This document shows positions 1 through 11,493 of a DNA stretch of 64,000 nucleotides, piece by piece (positions within the stretch are counted from its first letter, which is position 1; each line of letters begins with the position of its first letter). A program made the translations under genes and the position numbers. The DNA is from Liopterus haemorrhoidalis (Eukaryota; Arthropoda; Insecta; Coleoptera; Dytiscidae). Below the pieces are notes generated by a model, which was not told the origin of the DNA, searched no databases, and saw only the letters and a list, made by a program, of their open reading frames with translations. Where the stretch lies: assembly GCA_963971575.1 (NCBI GenBank), contig OZ020622.1, positions 34,192,301 to 34,256,300 on the forward strand. The letters run 5' to 3'.

Positions 1-828
1 AGAGACTTATCGGGAACGGTGCACCCCAGAAGATCTTACAACCGACCATTTAATCCTTAAATTATTTTGTATTTTTATTTTAACACTCCAATGCTTTAAA
101 ATGTAATTAAAACTGTTCTCATTTTCTTTCTTTCACTATAAATAAAATTTTAAGAATATTTTCTAATTATTTAGTCCTTATTGTTCGCCAAATTTGTACC
201 ACTTACAGTATCGACGTCTAAAATTAAACGATAGAAGCATTATTTGGCCGAAAATATGTATTTGTTGTAGAGCAACAATCTGATGTGATATTTGAGTTCA
301 GCAGCACCAAATTAGTAAGAAACAAGTCTTAAATGTAAGTCAGCAAAAATTGTGTTGACCAGTGTTATCAAGCGATATACGCATCTTATCCAAAAATGGT
401 TGAGGACTTTTTAGCTCTAAATGGGTCAACAATGCTGCCTTTAAAATTGTGCCGGACATTTACCTAACACCCTGTATATGTATGTATGCATTGGTTAAAT
501 TAGGTTAGATTAGATTAGACTTTATTTAGCATTATTTTGCTACAGAAACAAATATTAATACTAGGTAAATATAATTTCATATAATATATTTAAAAGTAAA
601 TCTAAATAATTAATATTAACATTTCACACTTAATCTAAAGTATATAGTTTTAACAACACATTCAAATAACAAATAAAAATAAAACATTTACTTATTTTTC
701 TAAATAATATTTTTTTTCAAGAAATTAGCTGTAACGGAAAATCAACTCGTCTTTCTTCTGAGGTGCTAAAATCGACAAGTGCTACCAACACACATACAAA
801 AGACTTTTAAGTGTACATATAATGCCAT
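1..828. other. AT-rich intergenic sequence, no gene seen
   Basis: I see no reading frame, RNA gene or bounded mobile element here. The sequence is AT-rich with short TTAGATT-type repeats near 500-530. It is probably decayed repeat sequence. Confidence 0.4.
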
Positions 829-1000
829 TATTACACCACACCCGTTCTAAAACAGGCTTTGAGAATGGTTCAGATAGAACCGAAACTAGCAAATAAATAA
901 ATCTTTTTAAATATTTGACTAAATTTGCTTTTAATTATCGACCGAAACCCAAGAAAATACCTATATATTTAACTCAATTAATGTTGTTCGTTAATATTCA
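829..1000 (-). repeat. Dispersed repeat with hammerhead-like tail motif, copy 1
   Basis: Its reverse complement matches 37830-38215 once a MITE in that copy is removed. On the - strand it has a hairpin GGTTC/GAACC followed by GAAAC, the layout of stem II plus GAAA in a hammerhead ribozyme, but the CTGANGA box is degraded (reads TTGAGAA). The other copy lies about 1.3 kb from a Penelope-like GIY-YIG fragment, which hints at a Penelope-like terminus. This copy keeps the uninserted TAA target at 920-922. Confidence 0.6.
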
Positions 1001-1204
1001 ATATTAAAAACAAGATATTTGTATTAGACTTTTAGATTTGTGAGATGTTAGTATTAATAATTCGATTACTTAATTTTTATATTTTACTTCTTATATAAAC
1101 ATTTTATCCTTAAATCCAAGACCTCGGTTGCAGTTTGAATTTAAATAAGGTATCGTAGGCAAATTTATGCAGGGTTCAAATATTTAATTTAAAAAAAAAA
1201 ACTT

Positions 1205-1380
1205 GAAATAAAATTATTTCAACCGGTTAATTACCGGTTCAAACATTCGGTTCGGTTCAAGTTCCGGTTAATATGCGAAAGTAAAATACAGTTCGGGCTC
1301 GATTCAGCGTTTTGGAAAGTCGGCCGGTTCGTTCTGGGTTTTTATTCTGGTTCGGGTTCGGTTGAAACCTTTGGTTCAAA
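1205..1380. repeat. CCGGTTC/GGTTCGGTT-rich degenerate repeats
   Basis: Many variants of ACCGGTTC and GGTTCGGTT occur in about 175 bp. A similar patch lies at 57560-57680. Arrays like this are common in subterminal regions of hAT-type elements, but I found no paired ends, so the assignment is open. Confidence 0.35.
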
Positions 1381-1480
1381 TTGACGAAACAAAAACACTT
1401 CAATCAATCTTTTGTACCATTTTATAAGTTATTTTATTATTATTATGATACATTTATGTTACACAGTATAACAATAGTTA

Positions 1481-1690
1481 TTATTATTATTATATTATTT
1501 ATTTTACATCGGCCTTTATTTCTGCAACGAGGCTAATCGCCGATGCCAGGGGGCGAGCTCCTACACCTGGATGAAGGGTGAATGATTGTGAAAATGAGAG
1601 TAATGTAAACATATTATTCTCGCCCGAATAATATCACCAACGAAGCAGGCTCGAACCACAGACCGGACAATCGTACTGGGTTTCCACCCA
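1481..1690 (-). mobile_element. tRNA-derived SINE with 14-bp TSD
   Basis: A 14-bp direct repeat, TATAACAATAGTTA, flanks this 210-bp unit at 1467-1480 and 1691-1704. On the - strand it starts with a tRNA-like head containing a good B box (GGTTCGAGCC, near 1651-1660) and ends in a (TAA)n tail. Perfect TSD, Pol III-like head and short-repeat tail together indicate a SINE moved by LINE machinery. The A box is less clear. No coding capacity. Confidence 0.8.
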
Positions 1691-1839
1691 TATAACAATA
1701 GTTACACTGGGAGAAAAAATGTCCTCTTCACGATTCGGGTCCTAACCAAGGACCTAAGAGTCGCAAAGGTATATTGATGGTTGAAATTCGAAAAAAAAAA
1801 AAAACGGTCGCATAGGAACTTGTCTGTGACCTCAAATTA

Positions 1840-2826
1840 ATAAAAAATTTATGTGAAGTGTGAATTTTCACACATTTCAGGGTTTTGAACGTATTTAGTA
1901 AGTGAATGATGATTATTTGGAATTCCAAAACAAATTTTATATTAAAATATTTTTTTTGTTAATTTTTTTTTATATAGCAAGGTTCATTATGATTTTGAAA
2001 ATTGCGCCTTTGGCTTCCATTGGTTGTTATAAGCTCCGCCCCTCTAATTTCGTGTACCTTGAAACAGAATTAAATTATATATATTTCAACAATTTCCACT
2101 GGTTATTAAATTTACGCTTTTAAAAATTAAAAGCAACATTTGCCAAAATATAACTAGAATTTTGAAAAAATAATTTAAACATAATAAAAATGCAAAAAAA
2201 AAACAAAAAATATTATTGTCTCTTCTCGCTGGGATTGAACTGATTTAGTTGGGTGACAAGCCAGCGTCATAATCACTACACCAGCACACACTTACCGATC
2301 TAGCGTGTTACGAAGCTATAACTTGTGTACATTATTAGCTAAAATAACACAAAAAAGGCGTTTTTTTTCCAAAAACATAATGTGATCAAAAATTCCTGTT
2401 GTACTATTCCGGTTCACACCAATGTACATTACTTAGAATTTTTTCAGATTTTTAGTTTAAACCATCTGAGCTACAGGGCGTGGGACAATTTTTTGCACAA
2501 TTTTGACAAAAATTGCTTCAAAATAATTTATTTTGCAAAAATAAAAATTTGATCGTTAATCTCCTTACCAAAGGCTTTCATTTGATACCCTACTCAGAAT
2601 TATAAAAAAATATATATTTTTTTTCGATGAGCACATATTTGTTTATATTTTTAGGGGTATATGTTTTTTTGATGTTTTAGTATTTTTCCTATATGCGGGT
2701 CAAAGAGTTGTATAAGCATGCCAAATTTCAACTCTCTAGGTTTAGCCGTTTGGCTACAATTTTTACCGAACAGACAGACAGACGACAAAATGATGGTATA
2801 AGTGTTTTTTGATCATACCTACAAAA
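1840..2826 (+). repeat. ~1 kb dispersed repeat with embedded tRNA-like segment, copy 1
   Basis: Matches, in inverse orientation and almost end to end, the segment at 45735-46750. Shorter degraded copies lie at 53878-54570 and 55095-55270. Shared landmarks are the TGTGAAGTGTGAATTTTC end, a tRNA-like stretch, GTGTGAACCGGAAT-type text, a CAGACAGACAGACGAC stretch and the ATACCTACAAAACCCTAAAA end. It has no convincing ORF. The class is uncertain: a large SINE or another non-autonomous element. Confidence 0.75.
2221..2290 (-). ncRNA. tRNA-like (SINE head) segment inside the 1 kb repeat
   Basis: Read on the - strand there is an A-box-like TGGTGTAGTGATTATG (about 2272-2287), a GTC triplet in an anticodon-like context, and a B-box-like GTTCAATCCC (2231-2240). 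This resembles tRNA-Asp. It is not a functional tRNA, because acceptor-stem pairing is absent and the same text recurs inside the repeat at 46242-46310. Confidence 0.55.
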
Positions 2827-4251
2827 CCCTAAAAACGACTGATTTCCTAAAAAATTCAAACATTATTTCGGAATTCACTTTTTTATGCCACAAACTGAAT
2901 AACGGACGGCAAATTGTTGCTAAAGGTCCATTCTACAAATATGTATTTAACTATTTTGATCTATCGCGAAAATTATCTAGCGATATCGTAATTGGCAGAC
3001 CATTTTTCCGCCATCTTAAATCTGGCGGGATTAATAAAAAGGTGCTTCGGACAAAAATGATTTATTTTTCACAAGGAACATATGTACCAAGTGACATTGC
3101 ATAAGGTGTAGAATCTTTAGATGTAGCCCATAGACTAATATGTCTTGCATGAAAATAAAACAATACAATTTTGTATACCCAAAAAATTCTTCTATTTCCA
3201 TAAAAATTATTTCAACTTTCTTATTTATAGACTTATACACAAAATAAAATGTTACGAAAGAGTTTAGTGGGCATTTGTTGACCTTAAATTCTCAATTAAT
3301 GCATATATTTTAAACTATAAACTTAACCTTAGTCATATTACAACAAAATATTGTTATTGGATTTTTTGCGAAAAATTATCCTATATAGGCAAGAGGTATT
3401 AACGAGTCAATTTTAGTTATAAGAAATAATGACAGCAATTGAACATATCAGCAATTACTTGACTCATGGTCATGAACTTATCATGCGTGTTTAGGAATTT
3501 AATTATAGTGTTTAAGGTTCACAATAGACAAGGTGAAATTCGCAAAACAAAAATAAGTCAAGTTTATATACAAAATAAATGAGTAATATTGTAATGGTAC
3601 CCGTTAGATTAAACAATATGAATTATAACCAGGGCATACGAGACCTCGGGGATGCGTCCGGTCGACAAATTTTTGGAATGTAAAGCAGTGACAGTGGCGG
3701 GCGGGGGGGGGGGACAAATTACCTGGGCGCCGCAATTCTGTGGGCGCCAAAAATAAGAACGATTTTTTTCCCTCACACAAAAAATATATTTATTCTTATA
3801 TACTTTTAAAAATAAAAATCAAGGTTGCTCCTTATAAAGCGCTAATGTATGTAGAACTAAGTAAACAATTAATAATAAAATGAACGACATTTTGAAAAGA
3901 TATAAACAGTTTGTGGGATTATATTGTCTGCAAGATTCTAAATGAAATATAATCAGTGTTAGAAATTTTTAAAACTGTCAAAAAAATATTTTTTATTGAA
4001 CAATCTCAAATACAACTGAAAATCAATTGAAAAACAACTGAAGCCATAGCATGCTGTCTATGGCGTAGGCAAGGTATGAGGTGGCTGTGTCTGTGTCCAA
4101 ACAAATAATGATAAAATTAATACAGAAAATTGTTTACAGCAAGAGTAATTCGACTTGAAATTGTAAAAATTATTGGACCAACAGCCGCCACAAGTTTATA
4201 TATTTTTTTGAAAGTATGTATTCGTAAACAAAAAATATTTTGTGATGAGGA
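2827..4251. other. Intergenic sequence without recognised genes
   Basis: Short reading frames here resemble no family I know. At 3693 a CAGTGGCGGGCGG stretch with a G-run looks like a hAT-type terminus, but no partner end was found. I treat the rest as decayed repeat. Confidence 0.35.
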
Positions 4252-4898
4252 AGTAATGGGATTCGGACTGGTCAGAAATTAAAATGAAATCAATATTTTA
4301 ACTTCGCTAACGTTTTGATTTATTATTAAGTGAAAGTATTAATATACAAAGAAATAATAAAGTGGTAAATTTTAAAACTGATTGCGACAACATGAGCGCT
4401 ATCTACTGCAATATTTTTAAACAATTTTAACCAATTTTTTCTTTTATTCTAATAGATTGCACTAGTTGTAAGATTTTAACTATCACTATTTTCCTATTCG
4501 AACTTGATTATTGCATGGATTTTTTTCAATGACCTCTCACATTATGTGGACGTTGCATTTTATTTATCTGACTATTTTATTTTACTTTGTGACTTTTTAA
4601 CCTAGGTATGTAAAAATCTTAATTTGTGGTTTATTGTATTATTATTTTATTTACTTATATATTTATTTATTTTCATTCTTATATTAGTATATTTTTTTCA
4701 CATTTAGTTGTAGTTTGGTATTGATTATATTTTGTAAAATTAACTTCATTAACTTTATATTGTAAAAACAAACTGTATCATAAATTATAGCTACATTTTT
4801 ATTCTAGCTCTGATGAAGATTTAATAATAAAACTAAACGTTAGCGAAGTTAAAATATTGTTTTAATTTTAATTTCTAACCAGTCCGAATCTCATTACT
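4252..4898. repeat. Segment bounded by ~80-bp inverted repeats
   Basis: The arms at about 4252-4333 and 4813-4898 are reverse complements with few mismatches, sharing GATTCGGACTGGT and TTTTAACTTCGCTAACGTTT. The ~480-bp interior has no clear ORF. The right arm includes CTGATGAAGATTTAATAATA, which resembles the first half of a hammerhead core. It could be a non-autonomous DNA element or inverted terminal repeats of a retroelement. It directly abuts the hairpin and purine tract of the copia fragment. Confidence 0.55.
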
Positions 4899-4935
4899 GT
4901 TAAAGTTTTTATAACTTTAACACTCCCCCTAGTTC
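4899..4935 (-). promoter_or_regulatory. Putative polypurine tract and LTR start of copia element
   Basis: On the - strand a purine run, AGGGGGAG, is followed at once by TGTTAAAG...CTTTAACA, a perfect 8-bp-stem hairpin beginning TG and ending CA. That is the expected position and form of a polypurine tract and 3' LTR start downstream of copia pol. The rest of the LTR is not delimited. Confidence 0.45.
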
Positions 4936-6765
4936 AATAATTTGCTAATTCCTAGGCCAATAATTAAAAATTTTATTCTTGAAGAATGAAGTGGCTTCTT
5001 TCCATTCTTCTGCATTTTCTGATTGTACTGCTTCTTTATAAGATTTAGGTTCAACTAAATTTAATACAGTAGACATTGCAGACGCCATCGAAGAGACAGA
5101 AAAATAATTTAAAATTTCTGGTTTTTTCAGTTTTTCTGGTTTTCTATAATCATTTATTTGATCTTCGTTTCCAGAATTTATTTCTTTTTCTTTTCTCCTT
5201 TCTGTTCTTTTTGAAAAACAGTAACATCTTCTAATGATTCTTTTTCTTCATTATATTGTTCGTCAGTTTTACTATTGACCACTTTTTCATTTACTTTTAC
5301 ATCTTCTCTTTCTTCTATTTTCTCTTTAGTGGAATCAACCATTTCAGGAATACTAGCATATTTATGCAATAACGAATTTTCGTCAAAAATCACATCTCGT
5401 GACCTAATTAGTTTTTTATTTTCTTTGCTCCATATTCTATAGCCATCATCATAATCATAGCCAATTAAAATGCTTTTCTGAGCTTTCTCTTCTAACTTCT
5501 TTCTTCTCTGTATGGGAATGTGAGCATAGCAAGTGCAACCAATTATTCGTAAATGTTTAAGACTAGGTTTCTTTTCATACCATAATTCGTAAAGTGACTT
5601 GCCATCTATGCTTGAAGTTCCAGTTCTGTTCAGAATATAGACAGATGAATTAATAATTTCCGCCCATAGCTGTTGAGGAAGACTTTGATGAGCATGCATT
5701 ATTGCCGACATACCAACAATTTGAATTAGTTCCATCATTTGAAATATTAGATACATTAGATAAAACAAACATATTGACATGACTCTTACCAGAATACTTT
5801 TCTGAATCAGGGTTTGATCGTTTAATTGCTTTCCACTTATAACATTGATTCTTTATATGTCCTTTCTTGCAAAAATGACACACTATCTTTTTAGAATTCT
5901 TCTCAGATTGTTTACCACCTTTGATTTTCTTATTTGCAGCAATCAAAACTTCATGAGATGAGACATTAATTTCCTTCGAATTTAAACTTCTCTCAAAAGC
6001 ACAAAGCTGGTCAGTCAGATTGTCAATAGTCCTTTCAGTTTTTGACATTAGTAACCAACTAGACTTAAATGTAAAATATTCCTTTGGTAATGTACCTAAA
6101 ATCTTACAAATTAAAAGAAGATCAGGCAAATTATAATTACTCTTACTGTCCTTACGAATTTCCAAGATAAGTTCATTCCAAATATTTTTCCATTTTGGTA
6201 AATGAGTTGCTATATCATCATCAGCTACCTTAGCATAATTAAAGAATTTCATACAAAGATCATATGCTTTGTCTTCGGACACACCATCATATAATCTGTG
6301 CAGTTCATTCCAAACTTCCATTGCTGTGAAAAAACGCATTACCTTCTTCAAAGTTTCTTCTGTCATATTACTCGTCAGAATAATCAAGGCACGACTCTCT
6401 GCTTTTAGAAATTTTTCTAATTTCTTCTCGTATTCAGATTGAGCTGCCGCATGAGAAATACCAGTTGAGGGAGGTTTCGGTCTGACACATTTACCTTCAA
6501 CAACTTCCGTTTTCGAAATAAATATACTGTCATGGTACTTGTCTTGAATAGATAAAATTGAAAATAGATTTTTCTGAATTTTAGGTACATACCAGACATC
6601 AGTCAGGTATATCTTATTTCTTTTACCAAAGACATCCGCTTCAATTTCAATGTTGCCTTTACCAACAGCTGCAATGACTTCCCCATTAGCAGTTGTCACA
6701 GTATGAGATACATCAAATGGTGTAAAATCTCGAAACAATTCTTTCCTATTTGTTACATGATTCGT
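4936..6765 (-). pseudogene. Rearranged copia-type retrotransposon fragment (gag, protease, integrase pieces)
   Basis: Two frames carry recognisable Ty1/copia domains in the wrong order. The 362-residue frame (6738-5650) starts with the distal protease/GAG-pre part (TTANGEVIA, LTDVWYVPKIQKNLFS, residues 15-63). A copia gag domain follows (residues ~95-270), then a CCHC knuckle (CHFCKKGHIKNQC), then the proximal protease start (CWYVGNNAC). The second frame (to 5178) is the integrase C-terminal region (LPQQLWAE, YILNR), and sequence beyond it reaches the start of RT (KEAVQSENAEEWKEA, ~5010-5070). Normal order is gag-CCHC-protease-integrase-RT. This copy looks like a template-switch product with most of protease and integrase lost. 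No RT or RNase H core was found. Confidence 0.8.
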
Positions 6766-6879
6766 AGCTATTATTTTTACGAATTATTCCCCATCATATT
6801 ATATTTTACGAACGTAACCATCTAATTCAAGTCAATAAAAAATATTTATTTAATAATGATTATTTTGACGATTGTTTAT

Positions 6880-7446
6880 AATGGACCACTGGAATCATCT
6901 ACAACAATTGTTTGACAGCTGTAACTTGAGTGTCACATGTTATTTTGTATTAAATTTTTTTGCTGAAATATATTTAATTGTGCTAATTAAATAAGCAACA
7001 TCTCATTAGCAGAGCAGTGTTATACTTAATTAATAAATTTTGAAGTGCAGTGCAACAAGTATTGTTCAAAAGTGATATAAACAAATAGTGTCATTGTATA
7101 GACCTCTCCATGGAGTGCGAAAGCGGGGGTGAAGAACCCCCGGATAACTTCACAAATATAAGGTACACCCAAGCGGCACTGAACTGTCAACAATTACTAT
7201 TTCGACACTACCGATGTACAGAGCTCCAACACTACCAGTGATAATATATACAGAAACCGTAACAATAATAACAATGATCTACATAACAACGCAAAGAAAA
7301 GCAACATATCACAAACTGATGCAAACTCTACTGTACCAATTAACGATGCTAGCGTTAATCTCTCTACTGATAGCACTAATTACATACATAATAATGATCA
7401 ATCAAAAAATCATAATACTGACAATAGAACACAAATAAACTTAATA
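6880..7446 (+). mobile_element. Jockey-type LINE A, segment 1 (5' UTR and ORF1 N-terminus)
   Basis: An ATG at about 7111 opens with MECESGGEEPP, similar to the ORF1 start of LINE B (MNVDSGGSKPP, 30846 on the - strand). After a frame change the peptide is Asn/Thr-rich. The frame stops at the 14-bp repeat AAATAAACTTAATA (7433-7446), which recurs at 13950-13963. Joining across the two copies restores the ORF1 frame, so everything between is insertion. The 5' boundary is approximate. Confidence 0.75.
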
Positions 7447-7641
7447 CGCATGCGCCTCGGACACACATATTGTAGAGTTAGTTAGTTAGTTAGTTGAAAT
7501 TTTTGGCGCACAGCAACAAAGGCTATTTGCGCCTAACGCAGCCCATCTAAATGACTAGACTATATATTAAAAATAAAAATTTAGACAATAAATAAATAAA
7601 TAAATAAATAAAATCATTAAAAATACGCATACTCAATAAAA

Positions 7642-7798
7642 GAAGTCTTGCACTGACAAACACAAATAAATAATATAAAAAGTCTGTTCGAAAATTTGAA
7701 CAGACTCAGGGTGATGGTAAGAGGCTGTAAAGGGGCCAATTACCATCGAATATCACAGTCAATAAATAGAAACACATTAAAATAAGGTGCAAGACTTC
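7642..7798 (-). promoter_or_regulatory. LINE F 3' UTR nested stem-loop
   Basis: A perfect 12-bp stem pairs GAAGTCTTGCAC with GTGCAAGACTTC (arms 7642-7653 and 7787-7798). It encloses a second perfect 9-bp hairpin, AGTCTGTTC/GAACAGACT (7681-7689 and 7698-7706, 8-nt loop). The outer stem begins inside the ORF2 stop codon. LINE reverse transcriptases often recognise 3' UTR stem-loops, so this is a candidate RT-binding structure. Confidence 0.7.
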
Positions 7799-10700
7799 AC
7801 ACATAAAACAGTAAGTTCGATTCTCTCAGGAAGAGTATCAGCCTGTCCATGAGTACTCTGTCGTCACCTAAGGCAACTGACAGGTCATAGCACAGGCCTA
7901 ACCTCTCCCTGACATCCTCGAACTGTACACATTCGGTTAAAATGTGTAACACAGACAAATCTGTGTTACACGTCTCACAGACAGGGGACTCTTCACCTCG
8001 AAGGGGGTGTCCATGGGTCCACCAACAGTGACCTATACGAAGGCGTGTGATGGCGGTTTCCTCCCTGCGGTTAATCCTGCAGGAAGAACCCCATAGTTTA
8101 ACGTCTCCCTTAATCTGTCGTAACTTAACGTTCTGTGTGCGGCTCCACTCATGTTGCCACATGTCTAAAACCAGATGTGTCAGATGACTCTTTGCGTCAT
8201 CTGGAAAAACGAAACTCACATCAATCATAGGTCTGTGAGAGGCGGCTTTTGCAGCTGCATCTGCCGCTTCGTTGCCTTTAATACCAACATGTCCCGGTAT
8301 CCAAAACAGCTCTACCCTCACATTCTGAGCATTCAGGTTGTGGAGTAGCAACCGGATCTTTAGTACAAGAGGATGCACTGGATCTGGATCTTGGATACTG
8401 TTCAGAGCGCTCAGCGAGTCCGTCAAGATAACACTTGACCGACTTTGCTCTGACGAAACAAAACACAGGGCCTTGAAAATAGCGTACAGCTCAGCAGTGT
8501 ACACACTCGTTATGGAGTGCAGACGGTACTGAAACTGTTGGCGTGGATTCAAAACAACGAACGCACACCCAACCCTGGTTCCGGATTTTGATCCGTCAGT
8601 AAAAATGACAGTATCCTCGAACCTAGGGACCAGTGTTCTTTGTAACTCATGTTGGTATTCGATAGGCAACGTAGTATCTTTATCAAACCTAGTTAATGTG
8701 AGGTTCACAAGTGGACGCGGTAGCGTCCATGGTGGAACAGCACACAAAACGAAACTTGCCATTTCAGGCATATTAAAATCAATATCGCCCAAAATGTCGA
8801 AAGTCCTCAGACCAAAAGGCCTATTGGCTCTTGGTTTTCTGTCATATATTTCTGTATGCCTATTTTGTAGAATAGGGTCATACGCGGGATGATCTGGCTT
8901 GGCACTGAGTGCAGCCATATACCGCAAGGATAGAATTTTACGACGATTGTACAGTGACGGTTCGCCTGCTTCACACAGCAGGCTTAGTATTGGACTGGTG
9001 CGAAATGCACCTGTGGCCAATCTAACCCCAGTGTGATGTACAGTGTCAAGAATTCTTATCTCTTGGTGTTTAGCTGACCCATAAGCTAGACATCCATAGT
9101 CCAGCTTAGAGCGCACTAAAGAACGATATAAACGCAACATGACAGTGCGGTCTGCACCCCATGTCTTGTGACTGAGGACCCGCAACAAATTGAGCGACTT
9201 TTGGCATTTTTTCTTGACGGACAAAAAATGTGCCCGCCAAGATAGACGGCTATCGAACACGAGACCCAGATATCTGGCAGTATCGGCAAATGGTAACTGT
9301 GCTCCATTTAGTGTGAGTGTAGGATTGGGATGTACACCCCTTTTCCTACTAAAATGGACACATACAGTTTTGCTGGTCGAGAATTTAAAGCCATTTTCGG
9401 TTGCCCATGTATCGAGACGATTGATAGTCAGCTGAAGCTGACGTTCGATTGTACTAGTCTTTTGTCCGGCGACAAAGATACCAATGTCGTCGACAAATAT
9501 CGAACTCTGTACAGGTAATCGAATACATGAAGCTGCACCGTTAATGGCAATTAAAAATAGCGTAACGCTCAGTATGGAGCCCTGTGGGACCCCATTGTCC
9601 AGTGCGAACATTTGTGACAAGGTATTTCCGATCCGCACCCTGAAGCGCCGGTTCGACATGAAGTCTTTTATAAAGAACATCAAGCGTCCCCGGAGACCCC
9701 AGGAATGCAGAGTACGGAGAATACCATAAATCCATGCAGTGTCATAGGCTTTCTCAATATCGAAAAACACAGCTACCAGGTGTTTGTTTTCAACGAAAGC
9801 ATTCCTGATAGCTGTCTCTAGTCTGACCAGATGGTCTGCTGTTGAGCGGTGACGGCGAAAGCCGCACTTGTGTGTTGGCCAGCAAGTCGTTTGATTCTAA
9901 AAACCAAATCAGACGCTTGCTGATCATTCGCTCCATGAGCTTGCAGAGACAACTGGTCAGTGATATTGGTCTATAGCTAGAGGGCAAGTGTTTATCTTTC
10001 CCGACTTTGGGGATAGGAATTATATGAGATTCCTTCCACTTGGTCGGGCACTTGCCCTCAGTCCATATCCTGTTATAGACATTCAAAAGCCTAGACTTAG
10101 ATGATTCCGGAAGATTTCGGATCAAACGATAATGTATCGCATCTGGACCAGGAGAGCTATCCTTACACTTTGACATCGCGCTATCTAGCTCTTCACGAGA
10201 GAAAAGCAGGTTGTATACCTCGTCATTCCTAGAAAAGAAGTTTAGAGGTATAGATTCGAGGCCTGCTTTACGAGTTAGAAACTCGGGTGAATAATGTTCA
10301 GAGCTAGAATTGAACGCAAAATTAGATGCCAAAGTGTTAGCAATTTCGACCGCTGAGGTAACTACGTTACCATTTACCGATAGACCAGCAATGGCTGTAG
10401 CTGTATTTAGACCGGATATTTTCCGGACCTTCTCCCAAACTTTGGCCACTGGAGTGGCAACTGTAACGGTGCATACGTATTTGCGCCATGATTCGCGCTT
10501 GCTTTCTTTCACAATCCTCTTAGCACGGGCTTTCGCTCGTTGGAAGGCTATCATGTTTGTCTCTGTTGGACAACGACGGAATGTATTGAAGAGGTGTCTC
10601 CTTTTACGTAACGCCAAGTCGCATTCCTCGTTCCACCAGGGAACGGGAACTCGACGGGGCTGAGTGGATGACAGCGGTATGCTGCTTTCAGCCGCGCTCG

Positions 10701-11493
10701 TGATGGAATCCGTGAAATGATTCACCTCTTCGTCTACGCTCAAGTTCGGAATATCCTCGTGAGAGAATGATTCTGCGAACTTGGTCCAATCTGCTTTCCG
10801 AAGAACCCACTGTGGCCAGCGGGATTCGGTAACAGTATTGAACAGAGGCCTTAAGAAGATTGGAAAGTGATCACTACCGCACAGGTCGTGATGCACGTCC
10901 CATTTGAACAACGGAGCGATGGCTCCTGAAACGACGCTAAGATCTATGGCACTGAATGTACCCGTTGCTGCACAGAAGTGCGTGGGTCTGCCGTCGTTCA
11001 AAAAGCTCAAACTCAAATCGTTCAACATAGTCTCCAGGTGACGTCCCCGTCGATCGTTCCGCACCGATCCCCAACATACATTGTAGGCGTTAAAATCGCC
11101 TAGTAGTATGAAGGGTGGTGGGAGTTGATCGATGATGTTCACGACATCTCGGATGTCAGTTCGAACACCAGGGGGAAGGTAGATAGAACAAATCGTCACC
11201 TGGAGGGGAAGTGCAACACGAACTGCTACGACCTGCAACTCAGTGTTAATGTCTACAGGATCGTGGTACAATGTGTCTCTAACGAGAATTGCCACGCCGT
11301 CACATGCTCTTGCCCCCGTAAGGAAATCCGTGCGAAACACGGAGTATCCTCGAGGAGAGAATGTGTCGGTTTCCGTGAAATTTGTTTCCTGCAGACAAAC
11401 ACACGAAGGCGCTAAATTGGAGAGTAACAGTCGCAGTTCTTCGTAGCGCTGATATACACCGTTACAGTTCCACTGGATTAGTGGACCAGTCAT
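7797..11493 (-). pseudogene. LINE F ORF2: endonuclease, reverse transcriptase, RNase H (one frameshift)
   Basis: Two abutting frames form one ORF2. The first (11493-9790) starts MTGPLIQWNCNG. It has the apurinic endonuclease motifs QET (35-37), LLGDFNA (~133-139) and SDHFPIF (~226), then the RT start (SSYRPISL). The second (to 7797) continues with FFDIEKAYD, GVPQGS (60-65) and the RT catalytic FVDD (92-95). RNase H follows with D392, E427, D451 and D504 in the expected contexts (FTDGSK, TAELYAI, LTDSLSAL, GNEAADAAAK), then a CETC...H...C tail. The frames are separated by one extra base near 9867. Otherwise all catalytic residues are intact. The start is 4 bp back-overlapped with the ORF1 stop (ATGA). 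The product would nick target DNA and copy the RNA. The frameshift could be real, programmed or an assembly error. Confidence 0.93.

Noticed and set aside
2802..3104. 100-residue + strand frame next to the 1 kb repeat
   Set aside because: It starts inside a non-coding repeat (CAGACAGACAGACGAC region) and matches no family I know.
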